64,000 nt of DNA, from contig NZ_JAWLCI010000007.1 of the NCBI RefSeq assembly GCF_041687215.1, forward strand, positions 1 to 64,000, read 5' to 3'. The notes under the pieces are model-generated. The model ran no database searches, was not told the origin of the DNA, and saw only the letters and a list, made by a program, of their open reading frames with translations. How positions within the stretch are numbered: the stretch's first letter is position 1; the number at the start of each line of letters is the position of its first letter. The translations under genes and the position numbers were made by a program. Of the stretch, positions 8,851 to 18,743 are shown piece after piece. The stretch is from Mariniphaga sp041687215. GTDB taxonomy: Bacteria > Bacteroidota > Bacteroidia > Bacteroidales > Prolixibacteraceae.

Positions 8851-10030
8851 AGTCTGAACTTTCAATAAAATAAGGATGATTTTCGGGTACAGGTTTCGCT
8901 TTTTCAAAAAAGATAAAAAACAAGGCCAAAAAAGCTGCGAGGTAGAAAAAAGGCAATCCTATTTCCAGCAAACCGATAGATGCATTTTCGTGGCCAACAG
9001 CTCCGGGCATAATGGCAAGATATAAATCGAGGTAATGCCCCATTAATATGATAACAGAAATAATTGCCAGGTACAAGGGCTGACGTTTGGCACCGCGAGT
9101 CATTAATGCCAGAAAAGGTATCAGAAAATTTACAATAATATTAAGATAGAACAACGATTTAAAGTGATTGAGACGTTCCACAAAATACACGGTTTCTTCA
9201 GGTATGTTGCTGTACCATATTAACAGGTACTGGCTAATCCATAAATAAGCCCAAAAAATGCTGAACCCAAAAAGGTATTTTCCCAGGTCGTGCAAATGTT
9301 CACTGTTCACATTGGGCAGAATTCCAAAATGCCGGAAAGCAATGGTAATGAGTATAATTACGGCAATAGCTGAAACAAACATTCCGGAGAAAATGTACCA
9401 GCCGTAAAGCGTGCTAAACCAGTGTGCGTCGATAGACATGAGCCAGTCCCAGGCAGACATGGAACTGGTTATAGCAAATAGAACCATAAACCAACCTGAA
9501 GTAGCACGCAGCCGGGCAAGATATTTTTCATGCGGTTCATAATCATTTTTAACCGACATTTTGCGCAGGTAAATGGCAAAAAAGCTCCACAATCCAAAAT
9601 AAACAGCAAACCGAATCAGCCAGAAAGGCAGATTCAGATATGCCACTTTTTTCTGTAAAATTTTGTCAAGGTGTTCATTGTGTGTCCATTCAAACAGGTC
9701 TTTTAGCCCCGGAAAAGCAAAAATAAAAAGAATTACGGCAAACGGAATGGTTAAACCCATCGATTCCATTACGCGTTGAATATTGATTTGCCAGGTGGAC
9801 TCGCCTAACGTATTTACCGTCCAAAAGAAAAGTGCTCCCAACCCAAGAAATAAAAACATGAGCGCATTCATCCACAAGTTGGCCCAAATACGTTCTGATG
9901 GCAATTGTTGTACAAAAACGGCTATAAGCAGGGCGAGCAAACCAACTCCCGCGGCAACTCCAAGATACGTTTTTAGTTTTTTCCCAAATTTAAATGGAAC
10001 CGGTTCCGGTATATGTTGTTTTTCCATCAT
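8837..10030 (-). CDS. actF: Alternative complex III subunit F, integral membrane protein
   Basis: 397 residues with about ten hydrophobic helices, of the NrfD/PsrC-like fold shared with ActC (internal paralogy of ActC and ActF is established for this complex). It begins MMEKQHIPEPVPF. It sits in the conserved order actA-B-C-D-F-E, overlaps actD by 4 nt at its start and actE by 14 nt at its end. It forms part of the membrane sector; ActC, not ActF, is thought to carry the main quinol site. Confidence 0.88.
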   Translation of the reverse strand: MMEKQHIPEPVPFKFGKKLKTYLGVAAGVGLLALLIAVFVQQLPSERIWANLWMNALMFLFLGLGALFFWTVNTLGESTWQINIQRVMESMGLTIPFAVILFIFAFPGLKDLFEWTHNEHLDKILQKKVAYLNLPFWLIRFAVYFGLWSFFAIYLRKMSVKNDYEPHEKYLARLRATSGWFMVLFAITSSMSAWDWLMSIDAHWFSTLYGWYIFSGMFVSAIAVIILITIAFRHFGILPNVNSEHLHDLGKYLFGFSIFWAYLWISQYLLIWYSNIPEETVYFVERLNHFKSLFYLNIIVNFLIPFLALMTRGAKRQPLYLAIISVIILMGHYLDLYLAIMPGAVGHENASIGLLEIGLPFFYLAAFLALFFIFFEKAKPVPENHPYFIESSDYENI

Positions 10031-10554
10031 TTTTTTTCATTTACTTGTTTTACATCGAGTGCACCTGTTGCTGCCAGTGCTTCTGCAAGTTCAACTTCTG
10101 CAAGATTATTGTTTTTTGCTGATAGAATAATCTGAAAATGGTCGTTGGTAACCTCTTCATCCAAAATATCCGGTATTTTCCCGGGCCCTAAATTCGATCG
10201 CAAAAGAAAAGCAATTCCCATGGCAAAAGCGGCAAAAAGAACGGTTAGTTCAAAGGTCACAGGAACAAAGGAGGGTAAAGATAAATGCGGCTTTCCACCA
10301 AAATTGAGTGGCCAGCCTTTGGTGAAAACCCAAACCTGGAAAAGTAATCCCAGTGAACCTCCTATTACCCCGGCTATAAAAGCAACTTTTGGTAAATGTG
10401 ACCGGGGAAATTTTAAAACGGCATCCAAACCGTGAACCGGGAAAGGTGTCCGCACATCAGCAATTTGTATGCCTTTGCTTTGGAGCTCTTTAACTGCTTC
10501 GAGCAAGTCGAGCTCATCGGTAAAGTGTCCGTAAACAATTGCTCCCATAATCAA
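10027..10554 (-). CDS. actD: Alternative complex III subunit D (DUF3341)
   Basis: A 175-residue DUF3341 protein with a soluble N-terminal alpha/beta part (about 1-55, including VYGHFTDELDLLEAVKEL) and two helices (about 58-80 and 98-120). It is a small structural subunit of the complex. It overlaps both neighbours by 4 nt (ATGA type). An alternative start at the third codon (10548) would end the overlap with actC, so the coupled start is preferred. Confidence 0.87.
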   Translation of the reverse strand: MIMGAIVYGHFTDELDLLEAVKELQSKGIQIADVRTPFPVHGLDAVLKFPRSHLPKVAFIAGVIGGSLGLLFQVWVFTKGWPLNFGGKPHLSLPSFVPVTFELTVLFAAFAMGIAFLLRSNLGPGKIPDILDEEVTNDHFQIILSAKNNNLAEVELAEALAATGALDVKQVNEKK

Positions 10555-11945
10555 TGTTTTTCTGAAGGTTGATTTTTTACTGATTTTCCAATAAACTTCC
10601 GTGCCGACGAACGGGCAACCGATTTAACCTCGGCAATGGCAATAACCGGAAATACCCTGATAAAAAGAAAGAAAAGGGTAAAAAAGAGTCCGAAGGAACC
10701 AAGGTAAATGGCTACCTCAACCCAGGTGGGTTTATACATGGACCAGCTTGACGGCAGGTAGTCGCGATGCAGCGAAGTAACAACAATTACAAAGCGTTCA
10801 AACCACATTCCTATGTTTATAAATATCGACAAAACAAAGGTGAATGCCAGGTTTCGGCGCAGTTTTTTAATCCAGAGCAATTGTGGTGAAATTACGTTAC
10901 AGGTCATCATAATCCAGTAAGCCCAGGCATACGGACCAAGCGCCCTGTTCATAAATGCGTAACGTTCGTATTCCACTCCGCTGTACCAGGCCATAAATAA
11001 CTCTGTAATATAGGCTATTCCAACTATTGAACCGGTGGCAATAATTACTTTGTTCATCGATTCCACGTGGCCAACTGTTATGTATTCCTGCAGGTTAAGT
11101 GCTTTTCGGGTAACAATCATCAGGGTAAGTACCATCGCAAAACCCGAAAATACCGCACCCGACACAAAGTAAGGCGGAAAAATGGTGGTGTGCCAACCCG
11201 GTATTACCGATGTAGCAAAGTCGAAACTAACAATGGTGTGTACCGAAAGAACAAGTGGTGCAGCCAACCCGGCAAGAATCAAACTCATGGACTCGTGCCG
11301 ATGCCAGTGGCGCGCCGAACCTTTCCAGCCAAAACTTAAGAAGTTATATACTTTTTTCTTCCACAATGTTTTCATACGGTCGCGGATGGTTCCCAGATCG
11401 GGGATGAGTCCAAAATACCAGAAAAGCAGTGAAACCAACAGGTACGTTGAGATGGCGAAAACATCCCACAAAAGCGGAGAATTAAAATTTACCCACAACT
11501 CACGTGAGTTGGGATACGGTAAAATAAAGAATGCCAAAGGCAATCGTCCCATATGGATAAGCGGGAAAATTCCGGCACATGCTACTGCAAAAATAGTCAT
11601 TGCCTCGGCAGCACGGTTGATACTGGTCCGCCATTTCTGCCTGAAAAGAAGCAGAATGGCAGAAATAAATGTACCTGCATGGCCGATACCAATCCACCAC
11701 ACCAGGTTGGTAATTGACCATCCCCATCCAATGGTGCGGTTTACACCCCAGGTACCAATTCCGAACCAAACGGTATAAAACATCATTGCAAAACCAATAA
11801 GCATAGCTATAAATGAAACCCCAAAGCCCAGATACCAATATTTTCCTGGCTTGGCTTTGATAGGCGCCATTACATCACTGGTGATATCTTTATAGCTTTT
11901 TTCTCCGTTAATTAGCGGCTCTCTTGCCGGTGAAACATGCATCAT
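10551..11945 (-). CDS. actC: Alternative complex III subunit C, NrfD-like quinol-binding membrane protein
   Basis: 464 residues with about ten transmembrane helices, NrfD/PsrC family. Recognisable stretches include WWIGIGHAGTFISAILLL and SMSLILAGLAAPLVLSVHTIVS, which are typical of ActC. In the solved complexes this subunit lies next to the iron-sulfur arm of ActB and holds the quinol-oxidation site. It starts 13 bp after the actB stop. Confidence 0.92.
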   Translation of the reverse strand: MMHVSPAREPLINGEKSYKDITSDVMAPIKAKPGKYWYLGFGVSFIAMLIGFAMMFYTVWFGIGTWGVNRTIGWGWSITNLVWWIGIGHAGTFISAILLLFRQKWRTSINRAAEAMTIFAVACAGIFPLIHMGRLPLAFFILPYPNSRELWVNFNSPLLWDVFAISTYLLVSLLFWYFGLIPDLGTIRDRMKTLWKKKVYNFLSFGWKGSARHWHRHESMSLILAGLAAPLVLSVHTIVSFDFATSVIPGWHTTIFPPYFVSGAVFSGFAMVLTLMIVTRKALNLQEYITVGHVESMNKVIIATGSIVGIAYITELFMAWYSGVEYERYAFMNRALGPYAWAYWIMMTCNVISPQLLWIKKLRRNLAFTFVLSIFINIGMWFERFVIVVTSLHRDYLPSSWSMYKPTWVEVAIYLGSFGLFFTLFFLFIRVFPVIAIAEVKSVARSSARKFIGKSVKNQPSEKH

Positions 11946-11957
11946 ATTTGGTCAGTT

Positions 11958-14894
11958 TTAGCTTTTATTTCTGATTTTTGTCAAATATCCAACACTTGGA
12001 AGCGTATGCAATTCTTCAAGCAAATGATAATTTCTCGGGTCTTTCATCATTTTTGAAACCTTACTGTTGGGATCGTTCAGGTCGCCAAAAACAATGGCAT
12101 CGGCCGGGCATGCCTGCTGGCAGGCTGGTTGCAGCTCGCCATCCTGTAGTTGCCGTCCTTCATTTTTAGCGGTAAGTTTTTTCTCCTGAATACGTTGAAC
12201 ACAGAAAGAGCATTTTTCAATAACCCCTTTTGCACGAACTGTAACATCCGGGTTATGACGCATCCGGGTAAGGTCAAGGGTTAAATTGGCGGGATCGTAC
12301 CGGTTGTTCGGAATGGAATCAGCACCGGTGTAGTCCAGCCAGTTAAAACGGCGCACTTTATACGGGCAGTTATTATTGCAATAGCGAGTTCCGATACAGC
12401 GGTTGTAAGCCATTTGGTTCAGCCCTTCGCTGGAATGGTTTGTGGCAGCCACCGGGCAAACATTTTCGCAGGGTGCGTTGTCGCAATGCTGGCACATTAC
12501 AGGCTGTCTAACCACTTCCGGGTTTTCTTCATCGCCGTTGTAGTAGCGATCGATGCGAATCCAATGCATCTCATGATGACGCGCAACTTCTTTTTTACCC
12601 ACTACCGGAATGTTATTTTCAGTATTACATGCCAGCACACAAGCGCTGCAACCAATGCATTTACTCAGGTCAATGGCCATACCCCATTTGTGCCCTTTGT
12701 ATTCATACTTATTGTATAAAGTAGTATGATGGTGTTTAATTTCTTCATGCAATTCATTTCCGGCAGCCGGGTTTTCTTTCCACTTGCCCAAAGTGGATTC
12801 CCGCACAATCGGGCGGCCTTCCATTGATTGATGTCCCTGAACCAAAGCCATCTCTTCGTGGCCACCGGTTTTGGTCAAATTAAACCCGGAGGCGGAAAAT
12901 TGTCTGAAACCATTTTCAACTTTTGCCAGTGGGTAGGCGTTTACGCCAGTAATTAATTCTTCGGGAATGCCTTTAATACGGCCGTAACCTATTGCAATGC
13001 TTATGGTTTTGTCTGCCTGGCCCGGCTGAACAAATGCCGGAATGGTGAGGTTCCCCAACTGAACAATATCGCCGTTTTGGATTCCCATTTGCCGTGCAAC
13101 CGAGGGCGCAACCGAAGCATAATTATCCCAGGCAATTCGGGTAACCGGGTCGGGAACTTCCTGCAACCAGGGATTTAGCGGGCCATGTCCAGTGCCAATG
13201 TTGATGTTTTCAAACAATTCCACAGTAAAACCTTCTACCGGCTTTTCTCTGTCTATGCTTTGAATCGATTTTTCAATTTCATTTTGATTGAAGACAACTG
13301 TAACCGGTGATGATTCCATCACGAGTTCCCCTTTTTTGAGGGTTTCCACCCAAAAACGATCAGGATCGTTTTGTTCGCTTTGCTGTGGAAAATAGTCGGT
13401 GGTCCAGTTGTTTTTGATGGTGTCGCGCCAACTGGTTTCATCACCAAGCCATGCCAATAAAGATTCCTGCGCCTGGCGTGCATCGAAAAGTTTATAAAGT
13501 GTGGGTTGTAAAACCGAAACAATTCCGTTTTTGTATTCAGCATCGTCCCAACATTCCAGATATCCGGGTGAAGGCAAAACGAATTGACACAACTCAGTTG
13601 TTTCATCGGGCAAAGCGCTTATAGCAACCGACAATGAAGCTTTTTCAATAGCTGCTTTAATTTTTTCTGATTCAGGATGATTGTAAACCGGGTTCACGTC
13701 CCAGACAATCACTGCTCCCGGATTTGAATTCAACAGCGTTTCCAGGCTTTTTTCCGAACCCTGAAAATGATTGTATGTTCGTTCAAACAAAATGGTGCTG
13801 CCAATGTTTCCAAGCAACTGGTTTATGTTGTTTGCAATAATCTGGTAGTCTGGGTTATTATCTCCGCAAACTACAAGCGATTTGCCTTCACTTGCGGCAA
13901 GATCTGCCAGAACTTTATCAAGCTTTTGGATAACATCTTGAGGAGGTGTTGACGCCTCAATGGTTCTCGCTCCTTTTTTGGCTGCCAGATGGTTGTAAAT
14001 GTAGGCCAGAATGCGGCCATAATCTGCTCGTTCAGCCCGGATGCGCATGTCAGCATTGGAGCCGGTAAGCGACATACCTGCTTCAATATGGTAATGCTTG
14101 TTCAGGTTACCATCTCCGTTAAATAAATCGCGTCGTTTGGAATATTGGCCCGAAAATTCAACCGGAGAAAGCCAGGTTCCCAGAAAATCGCAGCCAACCG
14201 AAACAATACAATCGGCTTTTTCAAAATGATATTCAGGAATTGCATTGGTGCCAAAAACGCGGTTGTTGGCTTCGCGGTAACCGTCCATAGGAATGGCGTC
14301 GTATTGGTGCCACTCAGCATTAAATGTTTGAGTAAATTCACCAATTAGTTTTTTGGTTGAAGGGCTTATAATGGTTGGCGTAAGCAATAAAACAGGTTTT
14401 CCTGAATCGGCCAGTTGCCGCAGTTGGGAAACAATTTCACCGTCGGCAGTTTCCCAATCAGTGGCTTCGCCGTTTTTTTGCGGGTGTTGATACCGGTTTA
14501 CGTTGTAAACATCGAGCACCGAGGCTTGAACACGGCCGCTTGTTCCGTTGGGGGTAATCACCGATTTGGGGTTGGGTTCCAGTTTAATGGGCCGGTTGTC
14601 GCGTACTTTTACCAGAACATTGCAAAACTCATTCTGATTGAAATACGAAGACGCATAGTATGCAGCTTTTCCCGGTGTAATTTCTTCGGGTTTAATAAAA
14701 TAAGGAATTGCTTTTTCAGCAGGTCGTTTACACGATGCAATCAATGCGGCTGAGGCTGTTCCCAGGCCGAGTACTTTCAGGAAATTTCTTCGCGATGTTG
14801 GACTAACCACCTCCTCGCGGCCTTTTGGGTTTCGTACATCTTTTATTGGCTCAAATTCTTCCAGAATATGCCAGTATTTGTTCTCTTCACTCAT
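11958..14894 (-). CDS. actB: Alternative complex III subunit B, iron-sulfur protein
   Basis: 978 residues. A twin-arginine signal (TSRRNFLKVLG, about residues 33-43) leads into a molybdopterin-oxidoreductase-like region (about 70-700) that in this family carries no Mo cofactor. The C-terminal ferredoxin-like part has four cysteine clusters: CIGCSACVLAC, CQHCDNAPCENVCP, YCNNNCPY and CSFCV...CQQACP. These fit three [4Fe-4S] and one [3Fe-4S] centre. It carries electrons from ActC to the hemes of ActA. It is exported folded by Tat, which also explains the long cytoplasmic leader before the RR motif. Confidence 0.93.
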   Translation of the reverse strand: MSEENKYWHILEEFEPIKDVRNPKGREEVVSPTSRRNFLKVLGLGTASAALIASCKRPAEKAIPYFIKPEEITPGKAAYYASSYFNQNEFCNVLVKVRDNRPIKLEPNPKSVITPNGTSGRVQASVLDVYNVNRYQHPQKNGEATDWETADGEIVSQLRQLADSGKPVLLLTPTIISPSTKKLIGEFTQTFNAEWHQYDAIPMDGYREANNRVFGTNAIPEYHFEKADCIVSVGCDFLGTWLSPVEFSGQYSKRRDLFNGDGNLNKHYHIEAGMSLTGSNADMRIRAERADYGRILAYIYNHLAAKKGARTIEASTPPQDVIQKLDKVLADLAASEGKSLVVCGDNNPDYQIIANNINQLLGNIGSTILFERTYNHFQGSEKSLETLLNSNPGAVIVWDVNPVYNHPESEKIKAAIEKASLSVAISALPDETTELCQFVLPSPGYLECWDDAEYKNGIVSVLQPTLYKLFDARQAQESLLAWLGDETSWRDTIKNNWTTDYFPQQSEQNDPDRFWVETLKKGELVMESSPVTVVFNQNEIEKSIQSIDREKPVEGFTVELFENINIGTGHGPLNPWLQEVPDPVTRIAWDNYASVAPSVARQMGIQNGDIVQLGNLTIPAFVQPGQADKTISIAIGYGRIKGIPEELITGVNAYPLAKVENGFRQFSASGFNLTKTGGHEEMALVQGHQSMEGRPIVRESTLGKWKENPAAGNELHEEIKHHHTTLYNKYEYKGHKWGMAIDLSKCIGCSACVLACNTENNIPVVGKKEVARHHEMHWIRIDRYYNGDEENPEVVRQPVMCQHCDNAPCENVCPVAATNHSSEGLNQMAYNRCIGTRYCNNNCPYKVRRFNWLDYTGADSIPNNRYDPANLTLDLTRMRHNPDVTVRAKGVIEKCSFCVQRIQEKKLTAKNEGRQLQDGELQPACQQACPADAIVFGDLNDPNSKVSKMMKDPRNYHLLEELHTLPSVGYLTKIRNKS

Positions 14895-14936
14895 CAGTTT
14901 ATATTTTGAACCGTGACAGAATTAACTCATTAATAA

Positions 14937-16097
14937 TTAGTAGTGACATTTTGCACAGTCGTTGGCACCAATATCGGCGGCAGTGATGGAATCTTTTTTA
15001 CCGCTTGCCAGTTCTTTATGCAATGCTTCAAATGTTTTATAATAGTCGTTGTCAACAAAATCTACCTGCGTTTCCCGGTGACACTCCAGACACCAACTCA
15101 TGGAAAGGTCGTTTACCTGATGAACCACATGCATTTCTTCCACGGCACCGTGGCATTGCGCACAATCGAGTTTTCCGGCACCCACGTGTTGGGCATGGGA
15201 AAAGAAAACGTGGTCAGGAAGTTGGTGAATGCGTACCCATTCCACAGAACGCCCCTCTTCGTGTGCCTGTACTAATTTATCTATTTCGAACCGTCCAGAA
15301 TGTGTTCCTTCGCGCACCACAATGTGACAGTTCATGCATAATTCAGTGGAAGGAATATTGGCAGTTTTCGATTCAGTTGCTGTGTGGTGACAATACATGC
15401 AGTCAATTTGGTTGTCGGTGGCATGTACCTTGTGCGAAAATTTTATAGGCTGGTCGGGTTGGTACCCCTGACTTCTGCCAAGTTTAACAGCTTCTTCATA
15501 AATCATAGAAAGCTGATAACCAAATGCGCCAATAAAAATGAGGGCAGGAATAAATTTGTATTTAACTTTTTTAAAGAAAATTAAATCGAGCAGCGCCCAC
15601 GTAATTAATATTCCCAATAAAAGGAACAATAACAAACGGTTAACGCTTGGTTTTTGCATGCCTGGCCCTGTAACTGCCAAATGGTCGAGGTAAACTTTTA
15701 TGGTTTGCAAATCTTCATTGCTAATGTCGAAATTAACATGTGCAGCCGACATTACATTTCCGGATGGTTCCATGACCACCTGGCGGAAAGATGCGGTGTC
15801 TCTTCCTGCATATTTTAAAGCAATATCCATTGCCGATGGATTCCAGTTTAACGTATCCGGAGCATTGAGGTAATGGCACGAAACACATGATTCATGGTTT
15901 CGTTCAAATGGCAAAAGCCCCATAAAAAAACGTTTCCCCCGGTTAATGTCTTCTTTGGAATAACCCGAAGTAACAACCGTTTCTGTTGATTCTGCAAATG
16001 TTAACAAGGGATGTAAAAAAAAGAAAGAAAAAACAAAAATGAAAATAGTAAACCGGACTAAAAATTTGCATCCGTCAACCTCGAAATATTTCTTCAT
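14937..16097 (-). CDS. actA: Alternative complex III subunit A, multiheme cytochrome c
   Basis: 386 residues from the ATG at 16097 (MKKYFEVDG), followed by a membrane segment; the longer frame to 16163 adds a non-conserved tail. There are six CxxCH sites: CVSCH, CMYCH, CMNCH, CAQCH, CLECH and CAKCH. The first lies in a separate N-terminal cytochrome c-like domain, split from the other five by two hydrophobic segments (about residues 160-185 and 193-210). The described ActA is pentaheme, so this one has an extra heme domain. It is the first gene of the act operon, about 105 bp after the AI-2E-type permease gene, which has the same orientation. Confidence 0.9.
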   Translation of the reverse strand: MKKYFEVDGCKFLVRFTIFIFVFSFFFLHPLLTFAESTETVVTSGYSKEDINRGKRFFMGLLPFERNHESCVSCHYLNAPDTLNWNPSAMDIALKYAGRDTASFRQVVMEPSGNVMSAAHVNFDISNEDLQTIKVYLDHLAVTGPGMQKPSVNRLLLFLLLGILITWALLDLIFFKKVKYKFIPALIFIGAFGYQLSMIYEEAVKLGRSQGYQPDQPIKFSHKVHATDNQIDCMYCHHTATESKTANIPSTELCMNCHIVVREGTHSGRFEIDKLVQAHEEGRSVEWVRIHQLPDHVFFSHAQHVGAGKLDCAQCHGAVEEMHVVHQVNDLSMSWCLECHRETQVDFVDNDYYKTFEALHKELASGKKDSITAADIGANDCAKCHY

Positions 16098-16202
16098 TCT
16101 GATCAGTTTAGTATGATAACAAATAAGCTTGTTTTTTTCAATATAAGACCTAACAAAATTCAACTTTAAAGGTTCCTAATATACAGAAAAAATTTTTGCT
16201 TT

Positions 16203-17330
16203 TTAATTTTTTTCCTGTTGTTCCAGATTTTCTGTAAGCTTTCGTACCAGCTTCATATTTACAAAAAACTCTTTGGCAATTACACGAACTATTGTATAAG
16301 TAGGAATAGCCAGAAACATACCTAATATGCCAGCTAAACTTCCGGCTGCAATTATAACTAAAAAAATTTCAAGCGGGTGCGCTTTTACACTGCTCGAATA
16401 AATAAGCGGCTGAAACAACACATTATCAATAATTTGAACCGAAATAAAAACAATTGTCATTAATCCGAGAAGTGGAAGGGTATGGCTCATAAAATCGGCA
16501 TTAATGTTTAAGGCAGCTCCAATAAGCAGGCCTAAAACGGCTCCCATCCATGGGCCCAGGTAGGGAATTACATTAAATAATCCGCAAAAAAAACCGATGA
16601 TAACAGCATGGTTAAAATTGAGTCCGACCAGCGTTAGCCCAACAGTATCGAGCAGCATCACCATAAAAACTTCAAGAATAATTCCAACAAAATAGCGTCT
16701 CAGCAGGTAAGAAATAGAGTCGAGGATGTGTGAAACTTTTGCTTCCATTTCGGTAGGGACTATTAATAAAATGCCTTCGCGAACCATACTTTTTTCTTTT
16801 AAAAAGAAGAAAGTAATGAAGGAAACCGAAAAAAAACCGATGAAAAGTTCACCGATAGTTCCTGCCACAAAAGCAAATATATTTGGAAGTTGCGAAAAAT
16901 TTATTTTGGCTGTAAGTTGTTCAACCAAAATATCGTAGAAGGTTTTGTCTTCCACCAAAAGTGGTTTATTCCCTGACAATTTCATCAATCGCGTCAAGGG
17001 TTCCTCAATAGAATTTAAAAATGCTTCGAGGTCAATTTCCGACAAGGTTTCCAACTCTTTAACCAGAAGCGGAATGATAAAACGAAAAAATGAAATGAAT
17101 ACAACCCAGATGGCAATAAGAGCAATAAAGGCTGCAATTCCGTTTGAGATTCTGAATTTCTTGTATTTAATGATGGAAAGCCACCTCACCAGAGGCCTGC
17201 CAATAAACGACAGAACCATAGAAATGATAATATAGGTAACAATTGCACTAAAGTACCAAAGCAGAAAAATCAGAAAAATTCCACCGGCAACAAGGAGCAA
17301 ATTTCGGGCCCAGCCTTTTAGTTGTACCAT
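16203..17330 (-). CDS. AI-2E family transporter (PF01594)
   Basis: About 375 residues with a TM-TM-soluble-TM-rich layout typical of the family. It has hydrophobic pairs at the N-terminus, a long extracytoplasmic segment and a C-terminal group including FFCGLFNVIPYLGPWMGAVLG, a family hallmark. I choose the ATG at 17330 (MVQLKGW); the longer frame begins with TTG at 17393 and would overlap the divergent flippase gene. The family exports varied substrates (autoinducer-2, Na+/H+ antiport and others), so the name says little about function. Confidence 0.82.
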   Translation of the reverse strand: MVQLKGWARNLLLVAGGIFLIFLLWYFSAIVTYIIISMVLSFIGRPLVRWLSIIKYKKFRISNGIAAFIALIAIWVVFISFFRFIIPLLVKELETLSEIDLEAFLNSIEEPLTRLMKLSGNKPLLVEDKTFYDILVEQLTAKINFSQLPNIFAFVAGTIGELFIGFFSVSFITFFFLKEKSMVREGILLIVPTEMEAKVSHILDSISYLLRRYFVGIILEVFMVMLLDTVGLTLVGLNFNHAVIIGFFCGLFNVIPYLGPWMGAVLGLLIGAALNINADFMSHTLPLLGLMTIVFISVQIIDNVLFQPLIYSSSVKAHPLEIFLVIIAAGSLAGILGMFLAIPTYTIVRVIAKEFFVNMKLVRKLTENLEQQEKN

Positions 17331-17396
17331 TTCATCGGTTTTGAGCAAATATAAATTAAAACCCGGAATTTTTATACTTTTAAGCCCTTGCAAAAA

Positions 17397-18701
17397 ATGA
17401 TAAAAAATCGGCTAAATACGGTTTCTTCTTTTCAACTCTTCCAAATGGTGAGGTACGGCACATTAATCCTCACAGGAATTGTTTTGGCCAAATCAACACT
17501 TTCGCAATCGGCAATTGGCGAATATGAAACCTTTTTGTTTTTGGCCGGAGCTGTAAGCTTTTTTTGGCTGAACGGGCTTTTAAAAGCACTATTGCCGTTG
17601 TCTGCAGGAGAGAAGGAATCAAATGCGGCTTTGTTTAGTTCCTTTGTGTTGATTTCTGTTTTTAGCCTGTTGGTGGGAATATTAATTTACCTTTTGCATC
17701 CTTTTTTTTCCGGCTTTTTATTGAATGGCAAACAAATACCGGAGTTGAATTTGCTGGTATTTTACCTTGTAATTGGTGTTCCGGCAAACCTTGTGGAATA
17801 TGTTTACCTGGTTAAAAAAAGGAATAAACTTCTGTTGATTTACGCGATAATCTCCTTTACCGTTCAGTTTCTTTTAGTGGTTTTGCCTGTTGTTTTTGGG
17901 CGTCCGGTGAGTTGGGCCATGCGCGGATTGGTGGCTTCGTCTGTTTTAAGGTACATCTGGCTTTGGGGAACATTTGTTTACTATTCTGAAATCCGGTTTT
18001 CCCTGCCGTTTGTAAAGAAGCACCTCAAACTTGGAATGCCTTTGGTAGCAGCCACTTTGTTGAGTGGTTCAGCCCAATTTATTGACGGATTTATTGTAAC
18101 CTCACATTTCGACGAAAGCACTTTTGCCGTTTTTCGCTATGGAGCCCGCGAACTGCCGCTGGCCACACTTTTAGCCAATGCACTAAGCAGTGCGATGTTA
18201 CCGGAATTCGGGCACAAAGAAAAACTGAAAGAGAACCTTGAAAAACTCAAACAGAGTGTTTCGCAACTTATGCACTTTATTTTTCCGTTAACTGCAGTTT
18301 TATTGCTGGTTTCCAAACCATTATTCCCGATAATATTCAATCCGGATTTTGCTGAAAGTGCCACCGTATTTAATATTTATCTGTTGCTTGTAATCAGCAG
18401 GTTGCTCATGCCGCAAACCATATTAAACGGTCTGAGGCAAGCCCGGCATATTATGGTCGCTTCTTTTTTTGAACTGGTTATTAACGTTGCTTTAAGTCTT
18501 GTGTTTGTGCAGTACTGGGGAATTGCCGGAATTGCTTTTGCTACGTTTATCGCCTATTTGTTTGAGAAAATTTACCTGACATTTGTGGTCAGGCGCAATC
18601 TGAATATCCGTTTGTCGGAATACCATCCCGTAAAGTATTATCTTTATTATTCGCTGGGATTAGTTGCAATCTTTATTTTTGCAGAAGGTGTTTTTCCATA
18701 A
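17397..18701 (+). CDS. Polysaccharide flippase-like membrane protein (MATE/Wzx type)
   Basis: 434 residues with about 12-14 helices in the pattern of the oligosaccharide flippase / polysaccharide biosynthesis family. The ATG at 17397 is preferred over the TTG at 17388. It probably flips a lipid-linked glycan across the inner membrane. No glycosyltransferases are next to it. It begins a plus-strand run of five genes up to 20716. Confidence 0.78.
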   Translation: MIKNRLNTVSSFQLFQMVRYGTLILTGIVLAKSTLSQSAIGEYETFLFLAGAVSFFWLNGLLKALLPLSAGEKESNAALFSSFVLISVFSLLVGILIYLLHPFFSGFLLNGKQIPELNLLVFYLVIGVPANLVEYVYLVKKRNKLLLIYAIISFTVQFLLVVLPVVFGRPVSWAMRGLVASSVLRYIWLWGTFVYYSEIRFSLPFVKKHLKLGMPLVAATLLSGSAQFIDGFIVTSHFDESTFAVFRYGARELPLATLLANALSSAMLPEFGHKEKLKENLEKLKQSVSQLMHFIFPLTAVLLLVSKPLFPIIFNPDFAESATVFNIYLLLVISRLLMPQTILNGLRQARHIMVASFFELVINVALSLVFVQYWGIAGIAFATFIAYLFEKIYLTFVVRRNLNIRLSEYHPVKYYLYYSLGLVAIFIFAEGVFP

Positions 18702-18743
18702 AAGGTTGCAAACTTTTCGCATATAAATATCAAATTTTATTGA

